Origin: JAXGMQ01 sp040768585
Lineage (GTDB): Bacteria > Caldisericota > Caldisericia > JAAYUI01
Assembly: GCA_040768585.1 (NCBI GenBank)
Contig: JAXGMQ010000001.1
Location: forward strand, 248,001-312,000
Reading direction: 5' to 3'
Length of the DNA: 64,000 nucleotides
In this document: positions 45,406 to 55,600 of the stretch, in pieces
How the letters are laid out: every line of letters begins with the position of its first letter
Numbering within the stretch: the first letter of the stretch is position 1
The notes under the pieces: generated by a model
Database searches by the model: none
The model's input: only the letters and a program-made list of their open reading frames with translations
Told to the model about the DNA's origin: nothing
Position numbers and translations under genes: made by a program

Positions 45406-47283
45406 ATGATAGGTAGAACCATTGGCGGAAGATACAAAGTCTATGACAAGGTCGGCGGCGGCGGTATGGCCGAGGTTTTCCTCGCTCGTGACCTCCAATC
45501 CGGTGAGATTGTCGCCATAAAGGTATTAAGAGAACAATTCACTGAAGGCGAAGACTACATCGAACGTTTTGAACGTGAAGCAAAGTCCGCCATCAAACTT
45601 ACACACCCCAACATTTGCTGCGCAAGAGACTTTGGCAGCGAGGAAGACACGTACTTCATGGTGATGGAATTTGTCGAGGGTAAGACCCTTTCATCCATCG
45701 TTGAGGAGAACGGACCGCTCCCCCTCGCAGACGTCGTTTCTTATATCTCTCAAGCCGCCAAAGCACTGGAGAGTGCGTATAAAAACGGCATCATCGCCCA
45801 CAGAGATGTCAAAAGTCAGAACATCATGGTGACTCCGTCAGGTCAGGTAAAAATAATGGATTTTGGTATCGCGAAATCCAGAGATTTTGCGACAATGACA
45901 AGCGCTGGCAGCTTCGTCGGAACACCTGAATACATGTCACCCGAGCAGGCGCAGGGCGAAAAGGTTGACTCCAGATCAGATATATACTCACTCGGAGTCG
46001 TTTTCTACGAGGCTCTTGCCGGAGAGGTTCCTTTTGAGTCGGACACTCCGTGGGGTGTCCTCAACATGCACATCAACAAGAAGCCGTTTCCGCTAGAAAA
46101 CATCAGAAAAGACGTTCCTAAAGAGATAGTTGATATCATTGAGCGAATGATGACAAAGGATCCAGATGACAGGTTCCAGACCCCGTCCGAACTCATTGCG
46201 TCACTCGATGCTGCGATGGCAAAAATAAAACTCCCCAAGGGCTCAAGGATAAAAGCCAAAAAGGTTCCACGCTCCAACCCAAAGAGAAGGCGCAAGATAA
46301 TCCGTGCCCTGATAATCTTCTTTACGATAGCGATTCTGGGTGCAGGTGGATACTGGTTCTACCTCAGTGCCCTTAAACCAGGCAATGTCCTGATAAGCTC
46401 TACTCCAGAAAGCGCATCGATATACATCAAAAACCATGGGCAAGACCAGTGGGGGGAAGCGCTTGGAAAGACAAACTTCACCCTGGAGAGCTTAAGCCCT
46501 GGCAATTATGACCTCCTCTTGACTCTCGACGGCTACATCAGCAAAGAGACAGAGTTTGAGTTGAGTCCGGGTGAGAGCTTGACACTCGACCCAATTGAGC
46601 TTCTTGAACCAGGTAAGATGTCAGTTTCCACCTCACTTATTGATTGGGGAGAGATAGACACAACACCAGCTCCCAAGTCATTGACAATTTCAAACACGGG
46701 ACAATCACCCATCACAATCGAGAGAGACCTTGCAGGAGCTGACTGGCTCATAATGGATACCAGTAGCATAACGGTTAAGGCTGGTGAAACTCTTGAGACA
46801 AAACTCTCGGTTGACGCAACCAAGATTGAGCCAGGCAAGGATTATGAGGCAATAGTAATCTTCATCCCAGACACAGGAGACACAGTCAAAGTCAGTGTCA
46901 AACTCAAATACAAAAAGCCAGAGGAGGTCGTTGTGACTCTTCCACCAACGGGTGGCGGTTCTACGTCATCTGGTGGCACAAACAGCTCTGGTGGTGGAAG
47001 CACGAGTTCTGGCGGTGATTCTGGTAACACCACTGAGCCAACCCCACCTCCCCCACCTCCAGTGACAACTGGAACATTAAGCATCAACTGCAATGTCTCA
47101 GGAGCTTTCATCAAGATCGATGGGAAACAAATAACACAGACAACACCGCTCTCCTCCTATAAAATTGAGGCAGGCACATACAAGATCGAAATTAGAAGCC
47201 CAAGATACCAAACGCAGGAGGAAACTGTTACAATAGCAGCCGGAGAGAACAAAACCATTAGCGTGACACTGAAGAACAAGTAA
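45406..47283 (+). CDS. Transmembrane Ser/Thr protein kinase with PEGA domains
   Basis: A 625-residue PknB-type kinase with intact catalysis: glycine loop GGGGMAEV (17-24), K39, HRD at 132-134 and DFG at 152-154, with GTPEYMSPEQA in the activation segment. A juxtamembrane basic stretch leads to one membrane helix (about 299-321). Outside come a PEGA domain (about 325-400), an Ig-like ASH/HYDIN-type module (about 405-510), a Gly/Ser/Pro-rich linker and a second PEGA domain (about 555-625). It probably senses envelope or surface state and may phosphorylate the neighbouring pseudokinase hub. No PASTA repeats are seen. Confidence 0.92.
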   Translation: MIGRTIGGRYKVYDKVGGGGMAEVFLARDLQSGEIVAIKVLREQFTEGEDYIERFEREAKSAIKLTHPNICCARDFGSEEDTYFMVMEFVEGKTLSSIVEENGPLPLADVVSYISQAAKALESAYKNGIIAHRDVKSQNIMVTPSGQVKIMDFGIAKSRDFATMTSAGSFVGTPEYMSPEQAQGEKVDSRSDIYSLGVVFYEALAGEVPFESDTPWGVLNMHINKKPFPLENIRKDVPKEIVDIIERMMTKDPDDRFQTPSELIASLDAAMAKIKLPKGSRIKAKKVPRSNPKRRRKIIRALIIFFTIAILGAGGYWFYLSALKPGNVLISSTPESASIYIKNHGQDQWGEALGKTNFTLESLSPGNYDLLLTLDGYISKETEFELSPGESLTLDPIELLEPGKMSVSTSLIDWGEIDTTPAPKSLTISNTGQSPITIERDLAGADWLIMDTSSITVKAGETLETKLSVDATKIEPGKDYEAIVIFIPDTGDTVKVSVKLKYKKPEEVVVTLPPTGGGSTSSGGTNSSGGGSTSSGGDSGNTTEPTPPPPPPVTTGTLSINCNVSGAFIKIDGKQITQTTPLSSYKIEAGTYKIEIRSPRYQTQEETVTIAAGENKTISVTLKNK

Positions 47284-47286
47284 AAA

Positions 47287-49620
47287 GTGAAAAGAAAAGC
47301 ACTGGCGATACTAGTCACACTGGCGCTTTTTGTGCCGACGGCTGTCGGGCAGGAATTCGACGAAGCGCTAATTAGGGATGGACTTTCCTCCGCTTCACTG
47401 GCTCTTCCAAGTGGAGTTTCGGTTGATTCGGACGGAAATTTTTTCATCATCAATGATGGGACACAAGAAATCCTCTCCCTCGACAAGGAATACAACCTCA
47501 GGTTTAGATTCGGTGGAGTTGGCGATGATCCTTCAGCGCTGGTTGCCCCAGCGTATATTTTGCCTTACTACGATAAACTCCTCATCTCTGACACTGGTTG
47601 TATCAAGATTTTTGACAACAAAGGTGTCTATGTCAAATCAATCACATCGATAGGCGATACCAAACTCTCCAGACCTATAGGTTTGTCCTCTGACTCCAGG
47701 GGTAGAATATACATATGCGATTTCGACCTTGATTTGGTCATAATCTCTGAGAAGGACTTTTCCCTCTTCAAAACACTCGAGGTGAAAAAACCTTCGCATT
47801 GCTACGTTACATCAAGCGGAAGGTACATTGTCCTCTCACATGAAACAAAGAAGGCATACATCTACTCAGCCTATATGTCTCGCATCAAGGAGTTTGGTGA
47901 TTTTGAGGAACCAAAATCTCTCACAACAGACGGAGGCAGGTTGATTTATGTGTTGGATGGAAAAACAATTGAAGTTTTCAACATCAACGGTGAGAGCAGA
48001 TACAAGTGGAGGATATCCCCGAAAGAGCCTCTGGGTCTCTGTCCATCGATTGCGCTCTACAACGAAAAATTGTTTGCCACATCCAAGTTCTCGAATGAAC
48101 TGATTTCCATTGATGACAGCGGCAGAGTAAAGACCGAGATTGAATACAAAGCAAACAAACTCTTTCTCCCAGATGGTTTTGAGATCGACGAAAACGGTCG
48201 CATCCATGTAGCTAACACCCAAAACAACATCATTGAGGTTTGCGACCAGGCTGGCGATACACTTTTCACATTTGATTGTGAATACCCCGGAAAGCTTTCA
48301 ATCTCAAAGAGCCTTATTGCTGTCATTCTTCAAAACAAATCTCAGATTGCATATTTTGGTCGCGATGGCAGCAAGCTCTTTGAGGTCGATGCGACAAACC
48401 CAATCGATTGCGACTTTTCTGGCGAAGAGTATTTGTATGTTCTAACAGGTGACGGAAAGATTAACAAGTTCCAGGGTTCTGATGACCAGGGAACCGTTGT
48501 CACCAAAGATTACCTGAAAAACTCAATATCCCTAGATTGCAACGGCGATTTCATGGCTGTTGCAAATCCGGTTGACTCCGAGATAGTCATCATGACCATC
48601 CATGGTGAGAACGAAACAGTGATAACAACTCCTTCTCCACCACGTGACCTGGTTCTTCTCTCCAGAGAAAGAGTAATCGCATTCTGCGATGATGGGCTTT
48701 ACCTCCTCAACCAACACTCAGAGATTATGAGTTCATTCGGAAAAGCCGGCGGCCCCAGAACACTGGGTGAACCAAACAGCAAAGAGATAGACTACAGCGC
48801 GAAACTTGACAGTTTCACCACACCAGTTGCCGTCTCAAAGTTTGGCAGCTGGCTGTACACCCTCGACAGAGTTGGGATGAGACTTGTCAGGTTTAACAAG
48901 GAACTGCTCCTGGCACCACCTGAGGTAAATATCTCTCCAAAAACGATCGACTTCGGTGACATCCCCCAAGATGGTGAAGGGGAACGTGAGCTTGTCATCA
49001 CAAACATCGGCGGGGAGACTCTCGAAGGCGTCTTTTCTCAGGTTCCAAAGTGGATAACAATCAACAAGAGACGCATAAAAGGCGACGATGTCGTTGTCAA
49101 AATCATGGCAAACACGCTTCATTTCGTTCCAGACTCAACCTACATCGAAACACTTGTGCTCGATACAAACGCTGGCAGGTTTGAGATTCCTTGCAAGGTG
49201 AAAGTGCCAAACACTATACCGTCTCAGATTGACATTACAATCCAAATCGGCAACAAGATTGCGACAATCGGCGGTGAGAAGATCAATCTGGGTGTGCCTC
49301 CGTATATTCATGATGGAAAAACGATGGTGCCACTCAGATTTATTGCCGAGGCATTCGGTGGCCAACTCGATTACGACTCTGGTTACATAGACATCAACTT
49401 CCCAAAGAGGGAGATTTGGGTATCGATGGAGATTAACGATGAGAACGTAATTGTTGACAGCGGTGATTCGTCAGACTTCATGAAGATTTCCCCGCCACCG
49501 ACTCTAAAGTCTGGCACAACTTTTGTGCCTCTTACCTTCTTTACAAGCATCCTCGATTGTGAAACATACTGGGATAACGCAACAAAAACCATAAGACTGG
49601 TCTACATACAACAAGACTAA
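47287..49620 (+). CDS. Secreted beta-propeller protein with copper-amine-oxidase-type stalk domain
   Basis: A 777-residue exported protein. Signal peptide (1-21, ending VGQ-EF), then an NHL/SMP-type six- to eight-blade propeller (about 30-540, repeated GVSVDSDGNFFIIND, GLSSDSRGRIYICDFD, GFEIDENGRIHVANT). An ASH-type Ig module follows (about 545-640, IDFGDIPQDGEGERELVITNIGG), and the end (about 645-777) is a copper amine oxidase N-terminal-like stalk (PPYIHDGKTMVPLRFIAEAFG). GTG start 3 nt after the kinase gene. It could be a surface protein read out by the kinase. Confidence 0.85.
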   Translation: MKRKALAILVTLALFVPTAVGQEFDEALIRDGLSSASLALPSGVSVDSDGNFFIINDGTQEILSLDKEYNLRFRFGGVGDDPSALVAPAYILPYYDKLLISDTGCIKIFDNKGVYVKSITSIGDTKLSRPIGLSSDSRGRIYICDFDLDLVIISEKDFSLFKTLEVKKPSHCYVTSSGRYIVLSHETKKAYIYSAYMSRIKEFGDFEEPKSLTTDGGRLIYVLDGKTIEVFNINGESRYKWRISPKEPLGLCPSIALYNEKLFATSKFSNELISIDDSGRVKTEIEYKANKLFLPDGFEIDENGRIHVANTQNNIIEVCDQAGDTLFTFDCEYPGKLSISKSLIAVILQNKSQIAYFGRDGSKLFEVDATNPIDCDFSGEEYLYVLTGDGKINKFQGSDDQGTVVTKDYLKNSISLDCNGDFMAVANPVDSEIVIMTIHGENETVITTPSPPRDLVLLSRERVIAFCDDGLYLLNQHSEIMSSFGKAGGPRTLGEPNSKEIDYSAKLDSFTTPVAVSKFGSWLYTLDRVGMRLVRFNKELLLAPPEVNISPKTIDFGDIPQDGEGERELVITNIGGETLEGVFSQVPKWITINKRRIKGDDVVVKIMANTLHFVPDSTYIETLVLDTNAGRFEIPCKVKVPNTIPSQIDITIQIGNKIATIGGEKINLGVPPYIHDGKTMVPLRFIAEAFGGQLDYDSGYIDINFPKREIWVSMEINDENVIVDSGDSSDFMKISPPPTLKSGTTFVPLTFFTSILDCETYWDNATKTIRLVYIQQD

Positions 49621-49655
49621 TTTAGAAAATGTTTTTTATTAAAGGAGTGTGAGGA

Positions 49656-52600
49656 ATGAAGCGTCTGTTTGCCATAGTTGTCGTATTAGCGTTGATTATT
49701 GGTGCCGTCAATTTTACTGGAGTCAGTTTCACATCCGCATCAATCGAGCTTCCTGTTGATACTGGTTCGTTTTCCCTGCAGGCTGCGTCTGGCAGTAGGA
49801 TTCCATACAGCTACACATTCGACACCAACAACATAATAAACAAGAACGGGTGGCTCTTTATGGGAGGATGCGAGACCACATGCGTTCCAGGGATGCCGGT
49901 TGTCCCAACATTTCTACACAGAGAGAAAATCAATGACTCGATTGTGCCTGGAGATTTTGTCATCACAAATACAGAATGGAAAACACAAAAACTTCCCAAG
50001 CTTGAGGCATATCACCCCAAAACCTGGAATAAACTGGATACTGAGATTGCTCATGAGGACTGGGTTGGCAATTTCCCAAGCACAATTGGTACCTTCAAGG
50101 TTGAGAGCGGTTTTGACGGCAAATATCTAACCCTTGCCATCAATCCGGTAGTTGCAGACTTCTCATCAAACGAGCTGCACATTCTTGAGAGGATTGACCT
50201 GGCTCTGGAGTATAAAACACAAAATGCTTATTCCATCTCGTCAACTGCTGGTGAGATGGATAATGATGCAGTCATCCTCACTCCCTTATCTCTTATGTCA
50301 GCTGCACAGATGCTCGCAAAAGCCCAAGAAGACGACGGCTATGCTGTTGAGGTTATCTCGGTAGAGGATATAGCATCAAGCTACTCTCCTCAGGAAATTG
50401 AACCAGAGGGATTTCTTGGACCCAAGAGCTACACGGATTCCCAAAAAGAATTCATGCAGAAGTACGACTATGAGCTTGCCAGAAAAATCCGCAAATACTT
50501 TGAGGAGAGAATCAACAAGGTTGATTACGTGACAATCCTTGGCGACGGCGAACTCGTTCCCGCCTCGTTCTACTCAACTGACAGCTACTCATACTACGAG
50601 TACGACAGATACATCCCAACAGACCTCTTCTACGCATCACCAGACCTCGACACTGTCCCAAACTTTGCTGTCGGCAGGATTCCAGCAAGAAATCTGGATG
50701 AGGCTATAGCTGCTGTTGAGAAACTCAACGGCTACAGAAAAAGTCTTTCCGCTGATTGGTTCCACAAGATGAAACTGGGAGGTGGAGACCCATTTAATGG
50801 CGGTTTTGAGGGTGAGATTGAGTGTCAGGCTCTGGTTGACATGGGAATCCTCGATGGGTTTGAGGTTGAGAAGCTCTACAAAACAAGGGACAAATTTGGT
50901 GGCAACGACCTGAAGGACGCCCTATCCGACGAGGTTGGTTTTATCTACACAGTCAACCATGGTTCGGGTGAATCTTTGCTTGCTGAGCCTGGCGAGGTGA
51001 CCACGGAGGATATTCTTGCACTCCCAAAGAGAAATAAGCTCCCAATCCTTCTTACACCCGCTTGCACAAACGGAATGTTTGATGCAACGGTTGTCGATCA
51101 AAAACTTGACGTGTTTGAGGGTGGAGACGGCATGTCCTTCGGACAATCTTGTATTCTCTCTCCCGGAGGCCCTGCTGCTTACTTCGGGGGCTCCAGAATC
51201 AACTACGCCGGCATCAACTGGACGATAGAGGGCGGAGTTGTGAAACTCCTTCCATTTGGTGAGACAGACAGAATATTGCAAGAGGTTATGAACAGCTATC
51301 ACAACTGGGCAGACACCCTCGGTCAGATGCAAATGCAGGCGTATAAAAAATACATTGGCATCGGAAGTGGTTCATCGTTGTTCCAAACCTCCTCAAAAAC
51401 GCTCATGGCGTTCGTTTTCTTTGGTGATCCAACAATCAAGCTGCCATCGACACCGGGTGGCTCTCCACACAGGATTCCAGAGATTGACCTAGTGAATGCG
51501 CCGATGAGAGATTTTGGGGTGGCAGCTCTACCAATTCTCTCGATTGTCGATCCAAACACTCTCCAAACAAAAACTGACGCAGAATGGATAAACTATGAGG
51601 TCTTGAAGCTTGATTCCGACTACGAAATAATTACCGATTGGACAAGGATAGAACCAGAGGCTGAGAGAACTTTCTCACTCATGCTTGAGCCAGACGACAA
51701 GACCTTGTGGCAGGCGAGGCTTGAGTTGCCAAATCTCTCTGAGATTTGGATATACTACTATTCGGCAGCCCATTATGACATCGGTATTGAATCAAACAGG
51801 CAATTCTTTATCTCAAAACCAAAACCAAAGGAACACTTCCTTTTCACAGTGTTTAACGATGGCATAAAAAAAGCCGAAGATATCAGTGTTTATCTGAAGG
51901 TCGACGGAAAGAACTATGGCCCAAAAAGGAAAATAAAGGAACTCGAATCAGGCTACTATAAGACTGTCTATTTCTCTGTTTCGGGGCTTCCTGTCGGAGA
52001 CCACACGATTGAGATTGAGACATCATTTGCCGAGAAAGACCAGTTCGAGAAGGACAATACCTTCGAGAGAGAGCTTGTTATCACACCAGAGGAGACGGCC
52101 AAAGCTGCTGTATTGATCTCATATTTCTTCAACAGAAACACGGCGAAACAAGTCTTCGAACTCGACAAATACAACAAGACCGCGAAAGGCTTTGAGGGGA
52201 AACCGACCGAGATTGCACTCGTTGGATCTGACTCCTACTGGGCTGTCTTATTTGGTTCCGCAATACCAGACATTAAATCTCTTGGAGCAGACTCCGTCAT
52301 TCTTACAACTCCAAACTGCACAAACCCATACATCGACAGCTCAGTTTCCAATCTATCGAATTTCTACAACAACGGTGGTTCAATAATCGGGTTTGGAACA
52401 CTTCAAAGCGACACCAATGCCCCCCTTATTTCAGCACTCTACGACTTCTTTGGCATCAACCCTGAGGCAAAAATCGAGTATAGAGACGCAAAGGATAATT
52501 TTGAGCTGAAGGCAACAACTGCTGGACATTCGCTGCTTCGAGGAGTAGGAGATTCGATACTAGTTGATGCGATTGCACTAAACGATGTGGATGCAGCTTC

Positions 52601-55600
52601 CTGGGATGACGTAATCATCGACGAGGATGCGGCAGTTGCCGCAAAAACGGCTGACGGAAGACATGCTCTCATCTCAAACGGAAGGAACACCTATCTTTCC
52701 TTCGTACCCGACTTTTCTGACTCAAGTCATATAAGGCTGCTTCACAACATCATAACCACCAATCTTGAGCCAAGACCAGACGCCTTTGTCTCACTCTCTG
52801 GAGTGGTTTCAAAACCAGCCATACCAGAGGTCAACCAGGAATACGAAGTAGTCGTAACCGTCAGGAACATCGGCAACACGGATCTTGAGGATACAAGGGT
52901 GTCCATTGAGGAACTCAAGCTAGAACAAACAGTTAAGTCCATACCGAAGGGCGAGAGCAGAGATGTCGCTTTTAAAATTAATTCAGGTGACAAACCCGGA
53001 ATACAGACCGCGACAATCAGAGTATTTGCCGAGAATGATGTGGACAATGACAACAATACCACCTCATTGCGGATCAAGATCGCACCAAAAAGACAGACGT
53101 CGAACAAGAGTGTGATTGACGAAATCGACATCGTAAGCGGAGCGGTATTGCCAAGAAGAGATACGATAATAGGTGGAAAGGCGACACCAGGCTCTGTTAT
53201 CAACATTTCAGGAAATATTGGAAGAGCCAATGATTCTGGCGAATTCGTCATTCCGATTCCTCCAACAACATCAAACAAACTCACACTCTCTGCTAAATCG
53301 CCTGACGGCACCATTGAAGAAAAGGACATTTGGTGCTCGTTCGAGCAGGGTGGTAATATCGGATGTGCTGCCGATGAAATGAGTTTCGTTGTCTCATCGA
53401 ACTACATCAGAAAGATAGAGAATATATCACTAAAACTCGTCGATGGCGTCCCATTCCTAAATCTGACCGATACAGCTGATTATCTTGGTCTAAGCCTGGA
53501 TTTCGACGACAATACATACACTCTCCTAACTGACTCAGTTATCTACGGTATTGGTGAAAAAGAGATAGTGAAATCAATTGGAGTATGGTCGGAAAAGATA
53601 CAACCTAAACACGCGGTATCAGTCGAAAACGGGGTAGTTTATATCTCAGCCGATACGCTGGCTCAGATAGATTTTGCGGCTGACTTTGACACAAAAACAT
53701 CGACACTGCTTGTGGCATACCCAAAAGAGAGAAACACAAATACGGTAAGCAGCTTCAGCTTGCAGAGCTTGAGCCCCACATCGGATATTGCCGCATACGT
53801 GCCATCTGAAGCTGACTATGGCAAACCAAAACTCGTCTCATTCGGTAACCTCGATGGAGAAGTCACTGAAGTCAGCAGCTTCAGAGTCACATCCAAGAAA
53901 CTCTACCTCTGGACATCAAGAGGTATCGAGGAATGGTCGCTCGATGGAGAATTTATCGATTGCAAAGGTTTCCCACCAACTCTTGCTTCTGACATGGACT
54001 ATTTCTGGGACGATCTGTACTATCCAGATTCATACGGTTCCTACATAGGCTTTCATATCGGCGTCGATGGCGGAATCATCTTCTTCAACAGAAAAAGAAT
54101 TGTGTTTTACGACAGAGATTGGAAACTCATCCAAAACTATGAACCCTATGACTCAATAGTGGTGTCGAGTGTGAGACAGGACAACGACGGAAACATATAC
54201 TACATCGATGAATACTCAAACTGCCATATGGTATCACCCAAAGGAAAACCACTCGGTGATTTTGAATTCATTGGTGAAGATGGCGAAAGAATTGATTCAT
54301 TCGCTATGTTTGATGTCACTCCAAAAGGCGACATAATAACCGTTACAATCGAAAGTGATTATTTCGGATGGGATATCAAGAATTGGAGCATATCTAAGTA
54401 TGACAACAGGGGTAAGCTCGTTAAAACAAAAATCTTCGACATCGAGGGTAGCGAAGACAGCGAGAGCGTTCTCTTCCCGCCAGACACCGTAATTTCAGAC
54501 AGAGACGGCACATTCTGGCTCTTCTATAACTCCTGGACAGGCAACAACTTAAGGCACTGGGACGAGGATTTTGATGAAATCAGCTCCAAGATTCTGGAAA
54601 TCGATTCAAGATACTCCGATACCATACTCCTTGGTACTGATGGAAGATTCTACATTCTAGGGGCTTTCTTTGAAAAGGTGGATACAATAACAAAGCAGTA
54701 TCACATGATGATACTAGACAACATCGACGTAAAAAACATCGTTCCAAAATTCATATCTACAGACTCAAACAGGAACTTGAAACCAGGATACCTAGTTTAT
54801 GACAACGACGGGAATCTGCTTGCCCAGCATGCCAATGGGCTAAAGAAATTTGACAGAATGGGCAGTTTCGTCGATGATATCGCTTTCGTTGATACAGAAG
54901 GCAAGAAGGCTAGTGTTTCATGGTTCACAATTGGCAAGAAAAACATCTACACTGTCGCGAGAGAACTCTGGTCTCACAGCTACATTGGCATCTCTGACCT
55001 GGACTACAACATCCACACAGAGATTCCGCTTGTTGTCAAAGAAACAAAGGATCGTGAGGAATTCAGTCTTTATCCTTATATCATGGCTGTCGATGAGAAA
55101 GCTCAAGAAATCTTCGTACTCGACTCATCCGAGATAAACGTGGTAAACGTTATTCCACTCTACACCAATCCAGATGATGTGCCGGAAAAACTTGAAATCA
55201 TAAGATCATTTGCTCCAAAAGGTATTGGGGTGGGCAAAGTAAACAGTCCGAAATACATGCTCCTGCACGATGATAAGCTCTTTATCCTCGACTACGCAGC
55301 CTGCAAAATCGTCGCGTACAGCAAAGACGGCAAATTTCTTTATGAGTTCGGCGGAAAAGGTACAACACCAGGCAAGATGCAGGCTCCATACAGCATGAGC
55401 ATCGATGATAACGGTCTCATATGGATTGTTGATGGCAAGCTTTCAAAATTCCTCATCTACGGCACCGATGGCACCTTCGTAACATCCTTGGGTGGCGAGG
55501 GTAACTACACCCCATATGGCACAATTGAAGAATATCGAAGTGACCCATTCACCATGCTCTGCCCATGGGAAGCAGCTGTCACATCGGGGCAAATCGCAAT

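Noticed and set aside
46960..47060. Gly/Ser and Pro repeat tract as a mobile or slippage element
   Set aside because: It is an in-frame low-complexity linker between extracellular domains of the kinase.
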